NCBI RefSeq assembly: GCF_900113115.1 | Contig: NZ_FOOF01000005.1 | Location: 1-64,000 of the forward strand | Length of the DNA stretch: 64,000 bases | DNA from: Duganella sp. CF458 | GTDB lineage: Bacteria > Pseudomonadota > Gammaproteobacteria > Burkholderiales > Burkholderiaceae_D | Direction of reading: 5' to 3' | Shown here: positions 29,477-37,665 of the stretch, one piece after another | How positions within the stretch are numbered: position 1 is the first letter of the stretch | Layout: each line of letters starts with the position of its first letter | The notes under the pieces: model-generated | What the model was told of the DNA's origin: nothing | Databases searched by the model: none | The model's input: only the letters and a program-made list of their open reading frames with translations | Position numbers and translations under genes: made by a program

Positions 29477-30502
29477 CTATCTTGGCACGAAGCTGTCCAC
29501 TTCATCGATCAGCTGTGCGCGGCCACGGGGCGGACGTTCAAGGTGCAGGAAGTGCGTCCCGTTCGGAATGAGCACCATTCGCACCTTGGCGGCATGTACC
29601 AAATCGGCTTGCAGGTTTCGCATATCCTCAGGGCGAGACCAGAAGTCCTTTTCGCCGGCGATGGCCAGCACTGGCGCCGTAATCAGAGAGGCATCCCACA
29701 ATTGGCGTCCGGTAGCCAGGTAAAAGCTGTCTTCCATTGCACCGCAAGGTGAGCGGAAGCTTCGTGGTTCTCGCTGGCGGCTGGTGCTGTCGCTATCCAG
29801 TGCAGCCTCGACGTAAGCTTGCGCGACGGCCGGATCGCGCGCGGTATCCTTCTCGTCGCCCAGCGTGCGGTCCCACGGACCAAGCGTGGAGGCCGCGTCG
29901 GCAACGCGATAGGTACCGCAAGCCGCGCGGTTGAATGCGCTGGGACGCTCCTTGTCTTCCATCCCTGTGCCGCGCCCGATCAGCGGATGTGGCGACGTGC
30001 CGCGATAGAGGCTATTCAGCATGACAACCGCACTGAGCTTGGGCGAATGCAGGGTCGCATAATGCCCCGCCCACTGGCCACCGGTTGCCCAGCCAAGCAG
30101 GGCCACTTTCGAACCACCGCTGCGCTGGCGCACGAAATCCACTGCCGCATCGATGTCCTCCACTGCATCGTTGGTGCGTACGAGCGCCGCACTGGCTGCG
30201 GGAGCTACCTCCATCCCGGCAGGCCGCGTCGAAGCGCCATAACCGCGCACATCAAGCGTGTAGACATCGAAACCACGCGCCGCCAAGTCGGACGCCAACG
30301 AGCCGCCCGCCACCGGCAGGTCGAATGAAGCCTTCGAACTGACCCGCGCGCCATGCACCAAGAGGATCGGGCGCTTGCCGCGGTGCTGGCCAACCTCCGT
30401 CACCGCCAGCGAGATTCCCGGCGCGGAGGGGATATTGAACTGTTGAGAAGCCTGGGCTGGCGAAAGCACCACGCCGGCAGCGATGAGAAGCAAAGTTTTC
30501 AT
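29477..30502 (-). CDS. Exported alpha/beta hydrolase homologue lacking the nucleophile serine
   Basis: A 341-residue protein with a signal peptide (about 1-19) and an alpha/beta-hydrolase fold: LLVHGARV, LDVRGYGASTRPAG, and a His in NGTHFLHLERP. The elbow that should be GxSxG reads GWATG, with Ala139 (codon GCA) where the catalytic Ser is expected. It is one base from TCA (Ser). It is probably a non-hydrolytic relative or has a changed mechanism. It is divergent from the toxin gene and lies just 5' of the other hydrolase on the same strand. Confidence 0.85.
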   Translation of the reverse strand: MKTLLLIAAGVVLSPAQASQQFNIPSAPGISLAVTEVGQHRGKRPILLVHGARVSSKASFDLPVAGGSLASDLAARGFDVYTLDVRGYGASTRPAGMEVAPAASAALVRTNDAVEDIDAAVDFVRQRSGGSKVALLGWATGGQWAGHYATLHSPKLSAVVMLNSLYRGTSPHPLIGRGTGMEDKERPSAFNRAACGTYRVADAASTLGPWDRTLGDEKDTARDPAVAQAYVEAALDSDSTSRQREPRSFRSPCGAMEDSFYLATGRQLWDASLITAPVLAIAGEKDFWSRPEDMRNLQADLVHAAKVRMVLIPNGTHFLHLERPPRGRAQLIDEVDSFVPR

Positions 30503-30604
30503 TAATCCGTCCCGCGGTCATGCCGCACTGTAGAACTTATCGAAAATTTAATTATTTGCTATCCTACCGGTTTTTTCACCTGAGCAACGCCAGAGGGTAG
30601 CAAT

Positions 30605-31996
30605 TTGCTAAACCAATCGTCGCGTATATGGTCCGAGCTTGAAAAACGGGAGCGCCAGGTCAGCAGGGGCCCTGGCGAAGGCCCGGTATTCGATAGCATG
30701 GGGCGGGGCATAAGTCCCACGCATTTCGGCATCGGCAATTTCCCCGCCCAGGGTAAGCGTGTTGAGCGCGTACAGAGAGCTCTGGAGCAGTCGGGCGATA
30801 TGGCCCGCAGGATCATTGCCCATCAACTGTCCGGCATTGACCTATCGACCATCTGGCACATTCTCGTCGAAGTCTGCAAGGACATAGCGCTCTACTACGG
30901 TGGTTCGGTGGTTGCAGGCGCCACGGTCGGCGCAGTCGGCGGTGCGTTCTTTGGCGGTGTCGGCGCCTTGCCAGGCGCCGCTGCCGGCGCAGCCGTGGGC
31001 TCTCAGCTCGGAGCATGGGTGATGGCGCTCCTGGGCCTGAAGTCGCTGATCGAAGGCATGGCCACGGCAATTCCCGAAGCGATGGAACACTATGAACGGG
31101 GCTTCCGCGAAGCCTGGGGGCCAGCGCCGCGCGACGGACGGACCTGCAGCTACGCATTGGCTGGCCCGGAACAAGGGAATGTGCGCCACGCTGCCTTTGA
31201 ATTCGCCAACGGCCACGTGATCATGATCATGGCGGTCCTCATGGCGCTGATGGCCTATTTCTCACGCGGCAAGGGTAATAGAGCCCTGGCGCTAAAGGAA
31301 GTCCGCGAGAGCCCGCGCCTGGGACCAAAAATCGCACGCTGGATCGAGGAAAACGAAGAGCGGCTAAGCCGGCATCCTGCCTTACAATCACGCCGAAAAA
31401 ATGCAACTAGCGCGCTGGACGAGCCTGCACCCGTGCCACCGAAGCGCAAACGCCCGGTCGAGGAACCGGAGCAGCCACGCCCCGCCGGCATGCCGCAAAA
31501 GAAGGTGCCGTGCTTTAAACCGAATGATTTGCCGCAAGGGAGCATTCCCGAGTTTGACCGCCAACTGGCGGGGCAAGAAGCCGGCCTGAATGCCATGACC
31601 GTCGAGGAGTATCTAGAAGGACGTGAGGCCTTTAAAGCGAAGGATGTAACTCGCGATCCGAGCGTGGCTAAGCATGCTCGCGCTGCTCACGAGGCGCAAC
31701 TTACAAAGAAGTTTGAGAGAGAGTTCATTCGGAAAGGACTCCCGCCACAAGTCGCGGCGGCAAAGGCTCTGGAGGAAGCTGCAATCAGAATGAAAACATT
31801 GGCGGCGTTACATAATCCAGACATGATCGTGGCCGGGAAGGACGCCATTGGCGATTTTGGCGACCGGAACATCAACTCTCGCATTGGTGCGCAATGGCGA
31901 AGCCGTGTGGGGGCGCTCGATGATGCCGCAACTAAGGTACCGTTGTCATACCGCGCATCGATGAAGATTAATGCGAAACTTGAACGATGCAAATAG
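30605..31996 (+). CDS. Tde/Ntox15-type DNase effector with glycine-zipper N-terminus
   Basis: A 463-residue toxin. The N-terminal region (about 10-215, DUF6861-like) has a glycine-zipper segment (about 98-137, GGSVVAGATVGAVGGAFFGG). The middle is a Lys/Pro-rich linker, and the C-terminal Ntox15 domain (about 300-463; CFKPNDLPQGSIPEFDRQL and HNPDMIVAGKD) carries the HxxD motif (H403, D406) of Agrobacterium Tde-type type VI DNases. It starts with TTG at 30605 after AGAGGG; the next ATG is at 30698. No VgrG, PAAR or Tap adapter is in the window, so delivery depends on genes elsewhere. Four immunity paralogues follow. Confidence 0.8.
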   Translation: MLNQSSRIWSELEKRERQVSRGPGEGPVFDSMGRGISPTHFGIGNFPAQGKRVERVQRALEQSGDMARRIIAHQLSGIDLSTIWHILVEVCKDIALYYGGSVVAGATVGAVGGAFFGGVGALPGAAAGAAVGSQLGAWVMALLGLKSLIEGMATAIPEAMEHYERGFREAWGPAPRDGRTCSYALAGPEQGNVRHAAFEFANGHVIMIMAVLMALMAYFSRGKGNRALALKEVRESPRLGPKIARWIEENEERLSRHPALQSRRKNATSALDEPAPVPPKRKRPVEEPEQPRPAGMPQKKVPCFKPNDLPQGSIPEFDRQLAGQEAGLNAMTVEEYLEGREAFKAKDVTRDPSVAKHARAAHEAQLTKKFEREFIRKGLPPQVAAAKALEEAAIRMKTLAALHNPDMIVAGKDAIGDFGDRNINSRIGAQWRSRVGALDDAATKVPLSYRASMKINAKLERCK

Positions 31997-32007
31997 AAAG
32001 AAGAGCT

Positions 32008-32625
32008 ATGGATGAATACTTCGGGTACTTTCTTGAAAAGATGGGCCCACCAATTCAAAAGCGCCACGTGCCACCGTCAAGCGTCAAGCGTTTCCGAGGT
32101 AAGCTTCCCGATCAACTGCTGGCTTACTGGGAAGAGCATGGTTGGTGCGGGTACGCGGATGGACTTTTCTGGACAGTTGATCCCCAAGAATATGAGCCTG
32201 TATTAGAAGCCTGGATCGGAGAGACGCCTTTCGTTGAAAACGATGCCTATCACCTCATCGCACGAAGTGCATTTGGAGAGCTTTACTTTTGGGGAGAACG
32301 TACTGGCGAATCACTCCGGTTGTTTGCGCCGGGCTCTTACTGCCTTCCTATCGAATCGGTCTTTGAAGAGGATGAACTGGAGCTTGGAGTGAGGGCGTTT
32401 TTCAGCATTCGAGATCGTGAGGAAAACGACTTCGCTGAAATGTTCGTTCCCGCATTAGAGAAATTGGGACATTTGAAGCATGACGAAATGTATGGATTCG
32501 CGCCGGCGTTGGCGTTAGGTGGACCTTCAACATTGAAAAACTTAACGAAGGTGAAGGCAGTGGAGCACTTGGTAATCCTTTCACAGCTCGCTCCTTTGGA
32601 AGTGATGACGACTCCCCCTACGTAA
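32008..32625 (+). CDS. Immunity protein 1, GAD-like/DUF1851
   Basis: A 205-residue protein of the GAD-like plus DUF1851 type that neutralises Tde-type DNases (family knowledge). Hallmarks: RFRGKLPDQLL, WTVDPQEYEPVL, ARSAFGELYFWGERTG, MYGFAPALALGGP. The ATG at 32008 follows AGAAAGAAGAG, 11 bases after the toxin stop. It is the nearest immunity gene to the toxin, so probably the cognate one. It has no membrane segment and should act in the cytoplasm. Compared with the next three copies, the central blocks are conserved and about residues 112-156 vary. Confidence 0.82.
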   Translation: MDEYFGYFLEKMGPPIQKRHVPPSSVKRFRGKLPDQLLAYWEEHGWCGYADGLFWTVDPQEYEPVLEAWIGETPFVENDAYHLIARSAFGELYFWGERTGESLRLFAPGSYCLPIESVFEEDELELGVRAFFSIRDREENDFAEMFVPALEKLGHLKHDEMYGFAPALALGGPSTLKNLTKVKAVEHLVILSQLAPLEVMTTPPT

Positions 32626-32636
32626 AGGCTGATGCA

Positions 32637-33254
32637 GTGGACGAGGATTTCGAATTCTTTCTGAAAATGATGGGGCCAGCCACTCAGAAGCGCCATGTTC
32701 CTTCATCGAGCCTTGATCGTTTCCGCGGAAAGCTTCCAGAGCAGTTGCTGGCCTACTGGAAAGAGCATGGTTGGTGTGCCTATGCGGACGGCTTGTTCTG
32801 GACTGTCGATCCGCAAGAATATGAGCCCGTTCTGGATGCATGGATCGGCGATACGCCACTCATGAAGAGGGATGCTTATCACATCATCGCGCGGAGTGCG
32901 TTCGGGGAGCTGTACTTTTGGGGTGAACGAACAGGAGACACGCTGACGTTGTTCGCGCCAGGCGCATATTGCTTTCCTACAGAACCAGCATTTAAGGAGC
33001 ACGAGCTAGAGTCGGGTATGCGAATCTTCTTCAGCGTCCGGAAACGAAAGGAGAACGACTTCGCAGAGATGTTCTCTCCGGCTTTGAAAAAAATGGGTCG
33101 GTTAAATCACGAGGAAATGTACGGCTTTGTTCCCGCCCTCGCCCTGGGAGGCCCTTCGACTTCGGAACACCTTCAGAAAGTCAAAGCTGTCGAGCACTTG
33201 GTTTTCCTTGCGCAGCTCGCTCCATTGGAGGTGATGACACCTCCTCCAGCCTGA
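32637..33254 (+). CDS. Immunity protein 2, GAD-like/DUF1851
   Basis: A 205-residue gapless paralogue of immunity 1 starting at GTG (32637), 11 bases after its stop. It retains all conserved blocks (YADGLFWTVDPQEYEPV, LYFWGERTGD, EMYGFVPALALGGPS) but differs in the segment 112-156 (FKEHELESGMRIFF, RKRKENDF). The ribosome site is weak, so expression may lag the first gene. It may protect against related toxins from competitors, by inference. Confidence 0.8.
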   Translation: MDEDFEFFLKMMGPATQKRHVPSSSLDRFRGKLPEQLLAYWKEHGWCAYADGLFWTVDPQEYEPVLDAWIGDTPLMKRDAYHIIARSAFGELYFWGERTGDTLTLFAPGAYCFPTEPAFKEHELESGMRIFFSVRKRKENDFAEMFSPALKKMGRLNHEEMYGFVPALALGGPSTSEHLQKVKAVEHLVFLAQLAPLEVMTPPPA

Positions 33255-33279
33255 AACAGCATACGCGCCTGCTAATAAT

Positions 33280-33906
33280 ATGGACGAGCATTTCGAACTA
33301 TTCCTAGAAGAGATGGGGCCCGCAATTGATAAGCGGTACGTTCCGCCCTCAAGCATTGAACGCTTCCGCGGCAAGCTCCCCAAGCAGTTGTTGGCCTACT
33401 GGGAAGAGCATGGTTGGTGCGGTTACGCAGACGGGCTCTTCTGGACCGTCGATCCTCAAGAGTACGGGCCTGTGCTGGACGCATGGATTGGCAGTACTCC
33501 GTTCATGGAGAAGGATGCTTATCACATCATTGCGCGAAGCGCCTTCGGTGAGTTGTACTTCTGGGGCGAGCGTACCTGCGACTCGCTAACTGTTTTCGCC
33601 CCTGGCGCATACTGCTTCCCTCGCGAATCGATTTTCCAGAATGGGGATATGAATCGTGGCGTTCGCACGTTCTTCAGCGCGCGAGATCGCGACGAGAATA
33701 ATTTTGACGGTACGTTCTCCAGCGCCCGAAAAAAGCTTGGTCAGTTGAAGCACGATGAAATGTATGGATTCGTTCCGGCTTTGGCGCTCGGCGGCCCTGC
33801 GACCGTGACATACCTCGAGAAGGTCAAAGCTGTCGAGCATTTGGTGCTTCTCGCGCAACTCGCCCCATTGGACGTGATGACGCCCCCTACGCTGACTGAT
33901 CTGTAA
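33280..33906 (+). CDS. Immunity protein 3, GAD-like/DUF1851
   Basis: A 208-residue paralogue with a slightly longer C-terminus (LTDL). The conserved core is retained. It shares the variants RTCDSL and IFQNGDM with immunity 4, so copies 3 and 4 are the closest pair. The ATG at 33280 follows TAATAAT with no obvious ribosome site. The preceding gap is 25 bases. Confidence 0.8.
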   Translation: MDEHFELFLEEMGPAIDKRYVPPSSIERFRGKLPKQLLAYWEEHGWCGYADGLFWTVDPQEYGPVLDAWIGSTPFMEKDAYHIIARSAFGELYFWGERTCDSLTVFAPGAYCFPRESIFQNGDMNRGVRTFFSARDRDENNFDGTFSSARKKLGQLKHDEMYGFVPALALGGPATVTYLEKVKAVEHLVLLAQLAPLDVMTPPTLTDL

Positions 33907-33907
33907 A

Positions 33908-34522
33908 ATGATGGACGAACACTTCGAGTTTTTTCTTGAAAAGATGGGGCCGGCCATGGACAAGCGTTGCGTCCCAGCGCCGAGTATCGAACGTTTTCGA
34001 GGAAAACTCCCCGATCAATTGTTGACGTATTGGGCCGAGCATGGCTGGTGTGGCTATGCTGACGGCTTGTTCTGGACGGTCGATCCGCAAGAATACGAAC
34101 CCGTATTAGAAGCATGGATAGGCGAAACGCCATTCATGAACAGAGACGCCTACCACATCATTGCACGTGGGGCCTTCGGTGAATTGTACTTTTGGGGCGA
34201 ACACACATGCGATTCATTGAAAGTCTTTGCACCTGGCTCGTATTGTTTTCCTCGTGAGTCAACATTCCAGAACGGTGATTTGGACCGGGGTGTGCGCGCA
34301 TTCTTCAGCAAACGGGATCGTGAAGAGAGCGACTATGCGGACCTGTTTTCTTCAGCTTCAAAGAAGCTCGGGCCGCTAAAGCATGATGAGATGTACGGTT
34401 TTGTCCCTGCACTGGCGTTGGGCGGCCCGTCTGAATTGTCGCATCTGCAGAAGGTCAATGCCGTCGAGCATTTAGTGCTCCTTGCTCAACTCGCTCCATT
34501 GGAAGTGATGACGGCGCCCTGA
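33908..34522 (+). CDS. Immunity protein 4, GAD-like/DUF1851
   Basis: A 204-residue paralogue beginning 1 base after the stop of immunity 3 (start 33908 or 33911), hence translationally coupled. It ends VEVMTAP-like (EVMTAP), trimmed compared with copies 1 to 3. It carries FQNGDLDRGV and KRDREESDYAD in the variable segment. It is the last of the four-copy array; a 145-base gap and yggL follow. Confidence 0.8.
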   Translation: MMDEHFEFFLEKMGPAMDKRCVPAPSIERFRGKLPDQLLTYWAEHGWCGYADGLFWTVDPQEYEPVLEAWIGETPFMNRDAYHIIARGAFGELYFWGEHTCDSLKVFAPGSYCFPRESTFQNGDLDRGVRAFFSKRDREESDYADLFSSASKKLGPLKHDEMYGFVPALALGGPSELSHLQKVNAVEHLVLLAQLAPLEVMTAP

Positions 34523-34622
34523 TTGGTGGCGTGTACGGCGAGGTCGTTGGTGCTTGCTGCCTCAGTGCCTGGTCTCCCATTCAGAGATCAAAGCTTAGTC
34601 TTGGATAGACCGAGAAATGAAA

Positions 34623-34646
34623 AAGGGCAGCTCTAAGGCTGCCCTT
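34623..34646. terminator. Rho-independent terminator beyond yggL and immunity 4
   Basis: AAGGGCAGC and GCTGCCCTT pair around TCTAAG, with an A run on the left that becomes a T run on the minus strand. It suits yggL on the minus strand and could also end the immunity array. Confidence 0.72.
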
Positions 34647-34667
34647 CACTGGCGCGAAGCTTTCCGT

Positions 34668-35012
34668 TTAGCCCCAGCCGTACCAAGCGTCGCGCAGTTC
34701 GCCGACTTTGACGTTGGTCAGTTTGCTGTGTTTGGACAGCCAATCCTGTACCAGGGTGCGATGGCGTTCTTCGACTTTGCCATAAGGCTTGTTCGACACC
34801 ACGATGCCTCCGAAGTCGTCGCTGTAGCCACCGCCGAACGCGAGGCCATTGGCTTCGATGGCTTCTTCGAGGAACTGGTGGATCAGGGTGTTGTGCTCGG
34901 CCAGGGTCAGGGTGCCAACCAGTTCTGCCTCGACGAGGAAACCGAGTTCCTGGAATTCACCGAGGTGCTTTTTCTTGAGTTGACGTTTGTTATAGCGGCG
35001 GGATGCGGTCAT
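34668..35012 (-). CDS. yggL: YggL family 50S ribosome-binding protein (DUF469)
   Basis: A 114-residue protein. KHLGEFQELGFLVE near the N-terminus and LRDAWYGWG at the C-terminus are the DUF469/YggL signature. Relatives in enteric bacteria associate with the ribosome. It looks like an ordinary core gene stranded inside the accessory region, flanked by the immunity array and an IS remnant, so insertions have occurred around it. Opposite-strand frames here are shadows. Confidence 0.86.
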   Translation of the reverse strand: MTASRRYNKRQLKKKHLGEFQELGFLVEAELVGTLTLAEHNTLIHQFLEEAIEANGLAFGGGYSDDFGGIVVSNKPYGKVEERHRTLVQDWLSKHSKLTNVKVGELRDAWYGWG

Positions 35013-35072
35013 GGTGGGGCCTAATATTTTGGACTTGGGATGTTAGCACAGGAGGAGGGCTTCGCATAATGC

Positions 35073-35528
35073 CAGTTGTACAGCACGAAGACCCCGAATA
35101 CAGCAGCAGATCTTCTTAACGACCGCGTCTTGCCATTCATGGAGGAGCAAGGCATGGGCGTCATCAGGATCCTCACCGACCGGGGAACCGAATACTGCGG
35201 AAGGCCGGAAAAGCATGATTACCAGCTGTACCTAGCGTTGAATGAGATCGAGCACACAAAAACGAAAGTTCGGCATCCGCAGACCAATGGAATCTGCGAG
35301 CGCTTCCACAAGACCATCCTGCAGGAGTTTTACCAGGTGGCGTTTCGACGCAGGATCCATCGGAGCATTGATGAACTGCGGGCGGACGTCGCTGAATGGC
35401 TTCGCTACTACAACAACGAGCGAACGCATCAAGGGAAGATGTGCCGTGGCCGGACACCGATGCAAACTCTAATTGACGGAAAGGAGGCGTGGCGCGATAA
35501 AATCGTCGCACTGAACGACGGAATTTGA
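35073..35528 (+). pseudogene. IS481-family transposase, 5'-truncated
   Basis: The C-terminal 151 residues of a DDE transposase. LYSTKTPNTAADLLNDRVLPF, LTDRGTEYCG (second Asp), HPQTNGICERFHKTI (catalytic Glu) and the YYNNERTHQG block are IS481/IS3 signatures. The first catalytic Asp and N-terminal helix-turn-helix domain are missing: sequence similarity starts only at about 35073, 61 bases from the yggL start. It cannot transpose by itself. The inverted-repeat-like sequence at 35530-35551 follows. Confidence 0.85.
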
Positions 35529-35529
35529 T

Positions 35530-35551
35530 CTGTAGTGGTCGCGATCTGATC
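35530..35551. repeat. 22-bp IS-end repeat, left copy
   Basis: CTGTAGTGGTCGCGATCTGATC directly after the transposase stop. Its exact reverse complement is at 36277-36298. It is probably the right terminal inverted repeat of the IS, or one of two facing IS ends. Confidence 0.78.
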
Positions 35552-35733
35552 TGTAGTAGCTTCGACTTGATCTGACACAGAGTGTAAGATGGGCTAGAGT
35601 TCGTTTGGGCCGATTCCGGGCCAGACGTGGCCCGAGGCCGCGCCAATCGAACTAGCCACAAATTGACTGACTTCGGCCAACATCGGCCACCCAAGAGCGT
35701 GCAATCAAGCGATCGCTCGGCAAATAAACATTT

Positions 35734-36132
35734 ATGACCACACCTGACCACATTCTTGTCCTCAAGGAAGAGCTTCAAGGCGAAGATGGTTCATTTCTAA
35801 TAGAGTTAAGATGCAATCTGAAATGGAACAAGAAGGCTTTCATCCGTCTCATCAGGGCTATGCAGGACTACATCGAGAGAAGGCCAAAGTCGGAAAGCCT
35901 TGAACGCTGGGTAGCAGAAGGGTTTTGGTTTCTGGATCACTTTGTCAAAGAATGGTCCTCCCACGCTTCGTTCTCCAGGCCGTATGAGCGTCAATACTAC
36001 GAAGATGCTTATGAAAGGTTGCATGATCTGGCATATTGGCTGTTCGTTGGCGAATCTCCATATGAGGATGGTTCGCTCCACCATTCGATGTCTAACTCTT
36101 ACTCGCAGCGGATCCGCTGGCGTATCGTTTAA
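35734..36132 (+). CDS. Orphan hypothetical protein between IS-end repeats
   Basis: A 132-residue acidic, aromatic-rich protein with no recognised family. The N-terminus MTTPDHILVLKEELQGEDG is followed by helices (WNKKAFIRLIRAM, FWFLDHFVKEW). No signal peptide or TM segment is seen. Base composition is AT-richer than the core genes. It lies between the two 22-bp repeats, so it may be IS-borne cargo; an immunity-like role is only a guess. The ATG at 35734 has no clear ribosome site. Confidence 0.6.
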   Translation: MTTPDHILVLKEELQGEDGSFLIELRCNLKWNKKAFIRLIRAMQDYIERRPKSESLERWVAEGFWFLDHFVKEWSSHASFSRPYERQYYEDAYERLHDLAYWLFVGESPYEDGSLHHSMSNSYSQRIRWRIV

Positions 36133-36276
36133 ATCAACGCTGAAAATTCGCTTTTAGATTCGTGAACTTCAGCAATGGGGCGGTTGCTGCCGGTCACCAG
36201 ACATCATGTGTCTGGTCAAGTCTGAGCCAGTACATCTGATCTGACAGCGCCGATGTCCAAACCGGGGTCACTTCCC

Positions 36277-36298
36277 GATCAGATCGCGACCACTACAG
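36277..36298. repeat. 22-bp IS-end repeat, right copy, inverted
   Basis: GATCAGATCGCGACCACTACAG is the exact reverse complement of 35530-35551. It lies 6 bases from the end of the small membrane protein gene at 36305, so the insertion may have disturbed the operon end. Confidence 0.78.
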
Positions 36299-36304
36299 CT
36301 TAGC

Positions 36305-36832
36305 TTAGGTAGGGGATACTTCTTTGGCAAGGGACTCATAAAACTCTACCGGTCCAATGACGATTTGCTTCGCTAGCTCTGAGGCCCGCTCCTTCGATAA
36401 ATTTGGACCATACCGAATGAGCTCACGCGTAACTTCGACGTACTTTTCTAAGTTTGCCTCAGCCTCTTTTAGACCGAGAACTTTTAGCGACATCCTTGCG
36501 CGACGTAGTGGCTGGTTCTTCGTGTAGATATTTGTTCTGGCTTCTTCAAAGTTAAGCGCTCCTGTGAGCCCCTGAATTTTGTTACTTACCTCCGTGGCAT
36601 AGCTGCCGACGAGGTGCTCAAATTCGGTTACATCATTGGCGGTTTGAATCAGCAATTCGAAGCGGCGCTTGGTGAGCTCTTTGGAGGCGTCGTGTCGATG
36701 ATTGAGCCTTGTAAGTAAGTACGTCGATACGCCGCCAATCAATGTACCTACGATAGTACCTATGACGGGGAATCCGATTTTTACGGTATCGGCGAGAAGT
36801 TGAATTTCTTCAGGAGGCATAGGTAAGTCCAA
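36305..36832 (-). CDS. Small single-TM coiled-coil protein B of ATPase operon
   Basis: A 175-residue protein of unknown family. The N-terminus MDLPMPPEEIQ is followed by one TM helix (about 18-40, FPVIGTIVGTLIGGVSTYLL), then long charged helices with heptad-like spacing. The N-terminal LPMP motif and layout match the gene upstream (36852-37370), so they look like partner proteins. Last gene of a four-gene operon; 19 bases after the previous stop. It may sense or signal at the membrane. Confidence 0.7.
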   Translation of the reverse strand: MDLPMPPEEIQLLADTVKIGFPVIGTIVGTLIGGVSTYLLTRLNHRHDASKELTKRRFELLIQTANDVTEFEHLVGSYATEVSNKIQGLTGALNFEEARTNIYTKNQPLRRARMSLKVLGLKEAEANLEKYVEVTRELIRYGPNLSKERASELAKQIVIGPVEFYESLAKEVSPT

Positions 36833-36851
36833 CTACGGCATGAGCCCGATG

Positions 36852-37370
36852 TCACGCTGCGAGCGGGTAAATTTCACGGTATCGTGTTTCGATCCCACGT
36901 ATCAGACTGGTACCAGCACTACTAACGCCCCGGAGAGCTGAACTTAATTGATGCCCCGTGAGTGCAGGGGAGTCGGGACCCTGCAATGCTTTATCAGTTA
37001 CGGCTTGACGATAGGCGATCAAGAGATCATTGATAGGCTTGGTATTGAAAATTTTGCTACCAACAATGGAGGCGTTCACCTGACGGACGCCAAAATGAAC
37101 AGTCCAATAGCTTGCCGACTTGCCTTCAGTCGATGTGAGGTAAGAGACGACATCGGCCTCGACATTGCGGATGGAATCAGCAATGTCGTTCACCAGGTCC
37201 CGTAACTCCTTCCTATCGTCGCGCTTAGCGTTTTGCTCGTTGCTGACTTTCCAGCCGCGAAAAACAATACCCCAAGTTACTCCATAACCAACTAACTGAA
37301 TCCCGATTTTTGCGAACTCAAATAGGTTATTTGCGTTTGTTGTCTCGGCAGGCATTGGCAATATATTCAA
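36852..37370 (-). CDS. Small single-TM coiled-coil protein A of ATPase operon
   Basis: A 172-residue protein starting MNILPMPAETT, with a hydrophobic segment (about 20-38, IGIQLVGYGVTWGIVF), then a basic patch (KRDDRKELRD) and helices. Its start is inside the last 44 bases of the STAS-like gene, so translation is coupled. No family was recognised. It parallels protein B in N-terminal motif and topology. It is AT-richer than core genes. Confidence 0.7.
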   Translation of the reverse strand: MNILPMPAETTNANNLFEFAKIGIQLVGYGVTWGIVFRGWKVSNEQNAKRDDRKELRDLVNDIADSIRNVEADVVSYLTSTEGKSASYWTVHFGVRQVNASIVGSKIFNTKPINDLLIAYRQAVTDKALQGPDSPALTGHQLSSALRGVSSAGTSLIRGIETRYREIYPLAA

Positions 37371-37665
37371 GGGTTTCCGTTAAATAGCTTTGGTCGACGG
37401 GATCATCGTCCGCCACTAGCTCTAACCTCGTAGCGACGTCGGCTTCACTTAGATTAAACTTGCGCACGACACCGCCAAATGCCTCTTCCAAAAAAGAGGA
37501 ACCGTAGCCTTCCGTACCGCCAAGTTCAACACGTACCAGACCGCCGTCTTTCATTGCAGGCGCCAAGAATTCTTCTCTGAAACGTTCTCCGCTGTCCGGT
37601 CCGTCGGTGTAAAAGCGCCCAACTGGATAGGCAGAAAACTCCTTGGCAATATTAATCACTTTCAT
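37327..37665 (-). CDS. STAS-like (DUF4325) protein
   Basis: A 112-residue protein. The central VRVELGGTEGYGSSFLEEAFGG (about 44-66) is the DUF4325 signature, a STAS-like fold related to anti-sigma antagonists. Its start overlaps the ATPase stop by 4 bases. Pairing with a GHKL ATPase is a recurrent arrangement of partner-switch-like modules, by family knowledge. It may be bound or phosphorylated by the ATPase. Confidence 0.82.
   Translation of the reverse strand: MKVINIAKEFSAYPVGRFYTDGPDSGERFREEFLAPAMKDGGLVRVELGGTEGYGSSFLEEAFGGVVRKFNLSEADVATRLELVADDDPVDQSYLTETLEYIANACRDNKRK

Noticed and set aside
30605-34522. A full type VI secretion cluster around the toxin
   Set aside because: No tss, VgrG, PAAR or adaptor gene lies nearby, so only an orphan effector-immunity locus is supported.
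34617-35024. A plus-strand gene over yggL
   Set aside because: The frame is the mirror of yggL; the minus-strand protein has the DUF469 signature and terminator placement.
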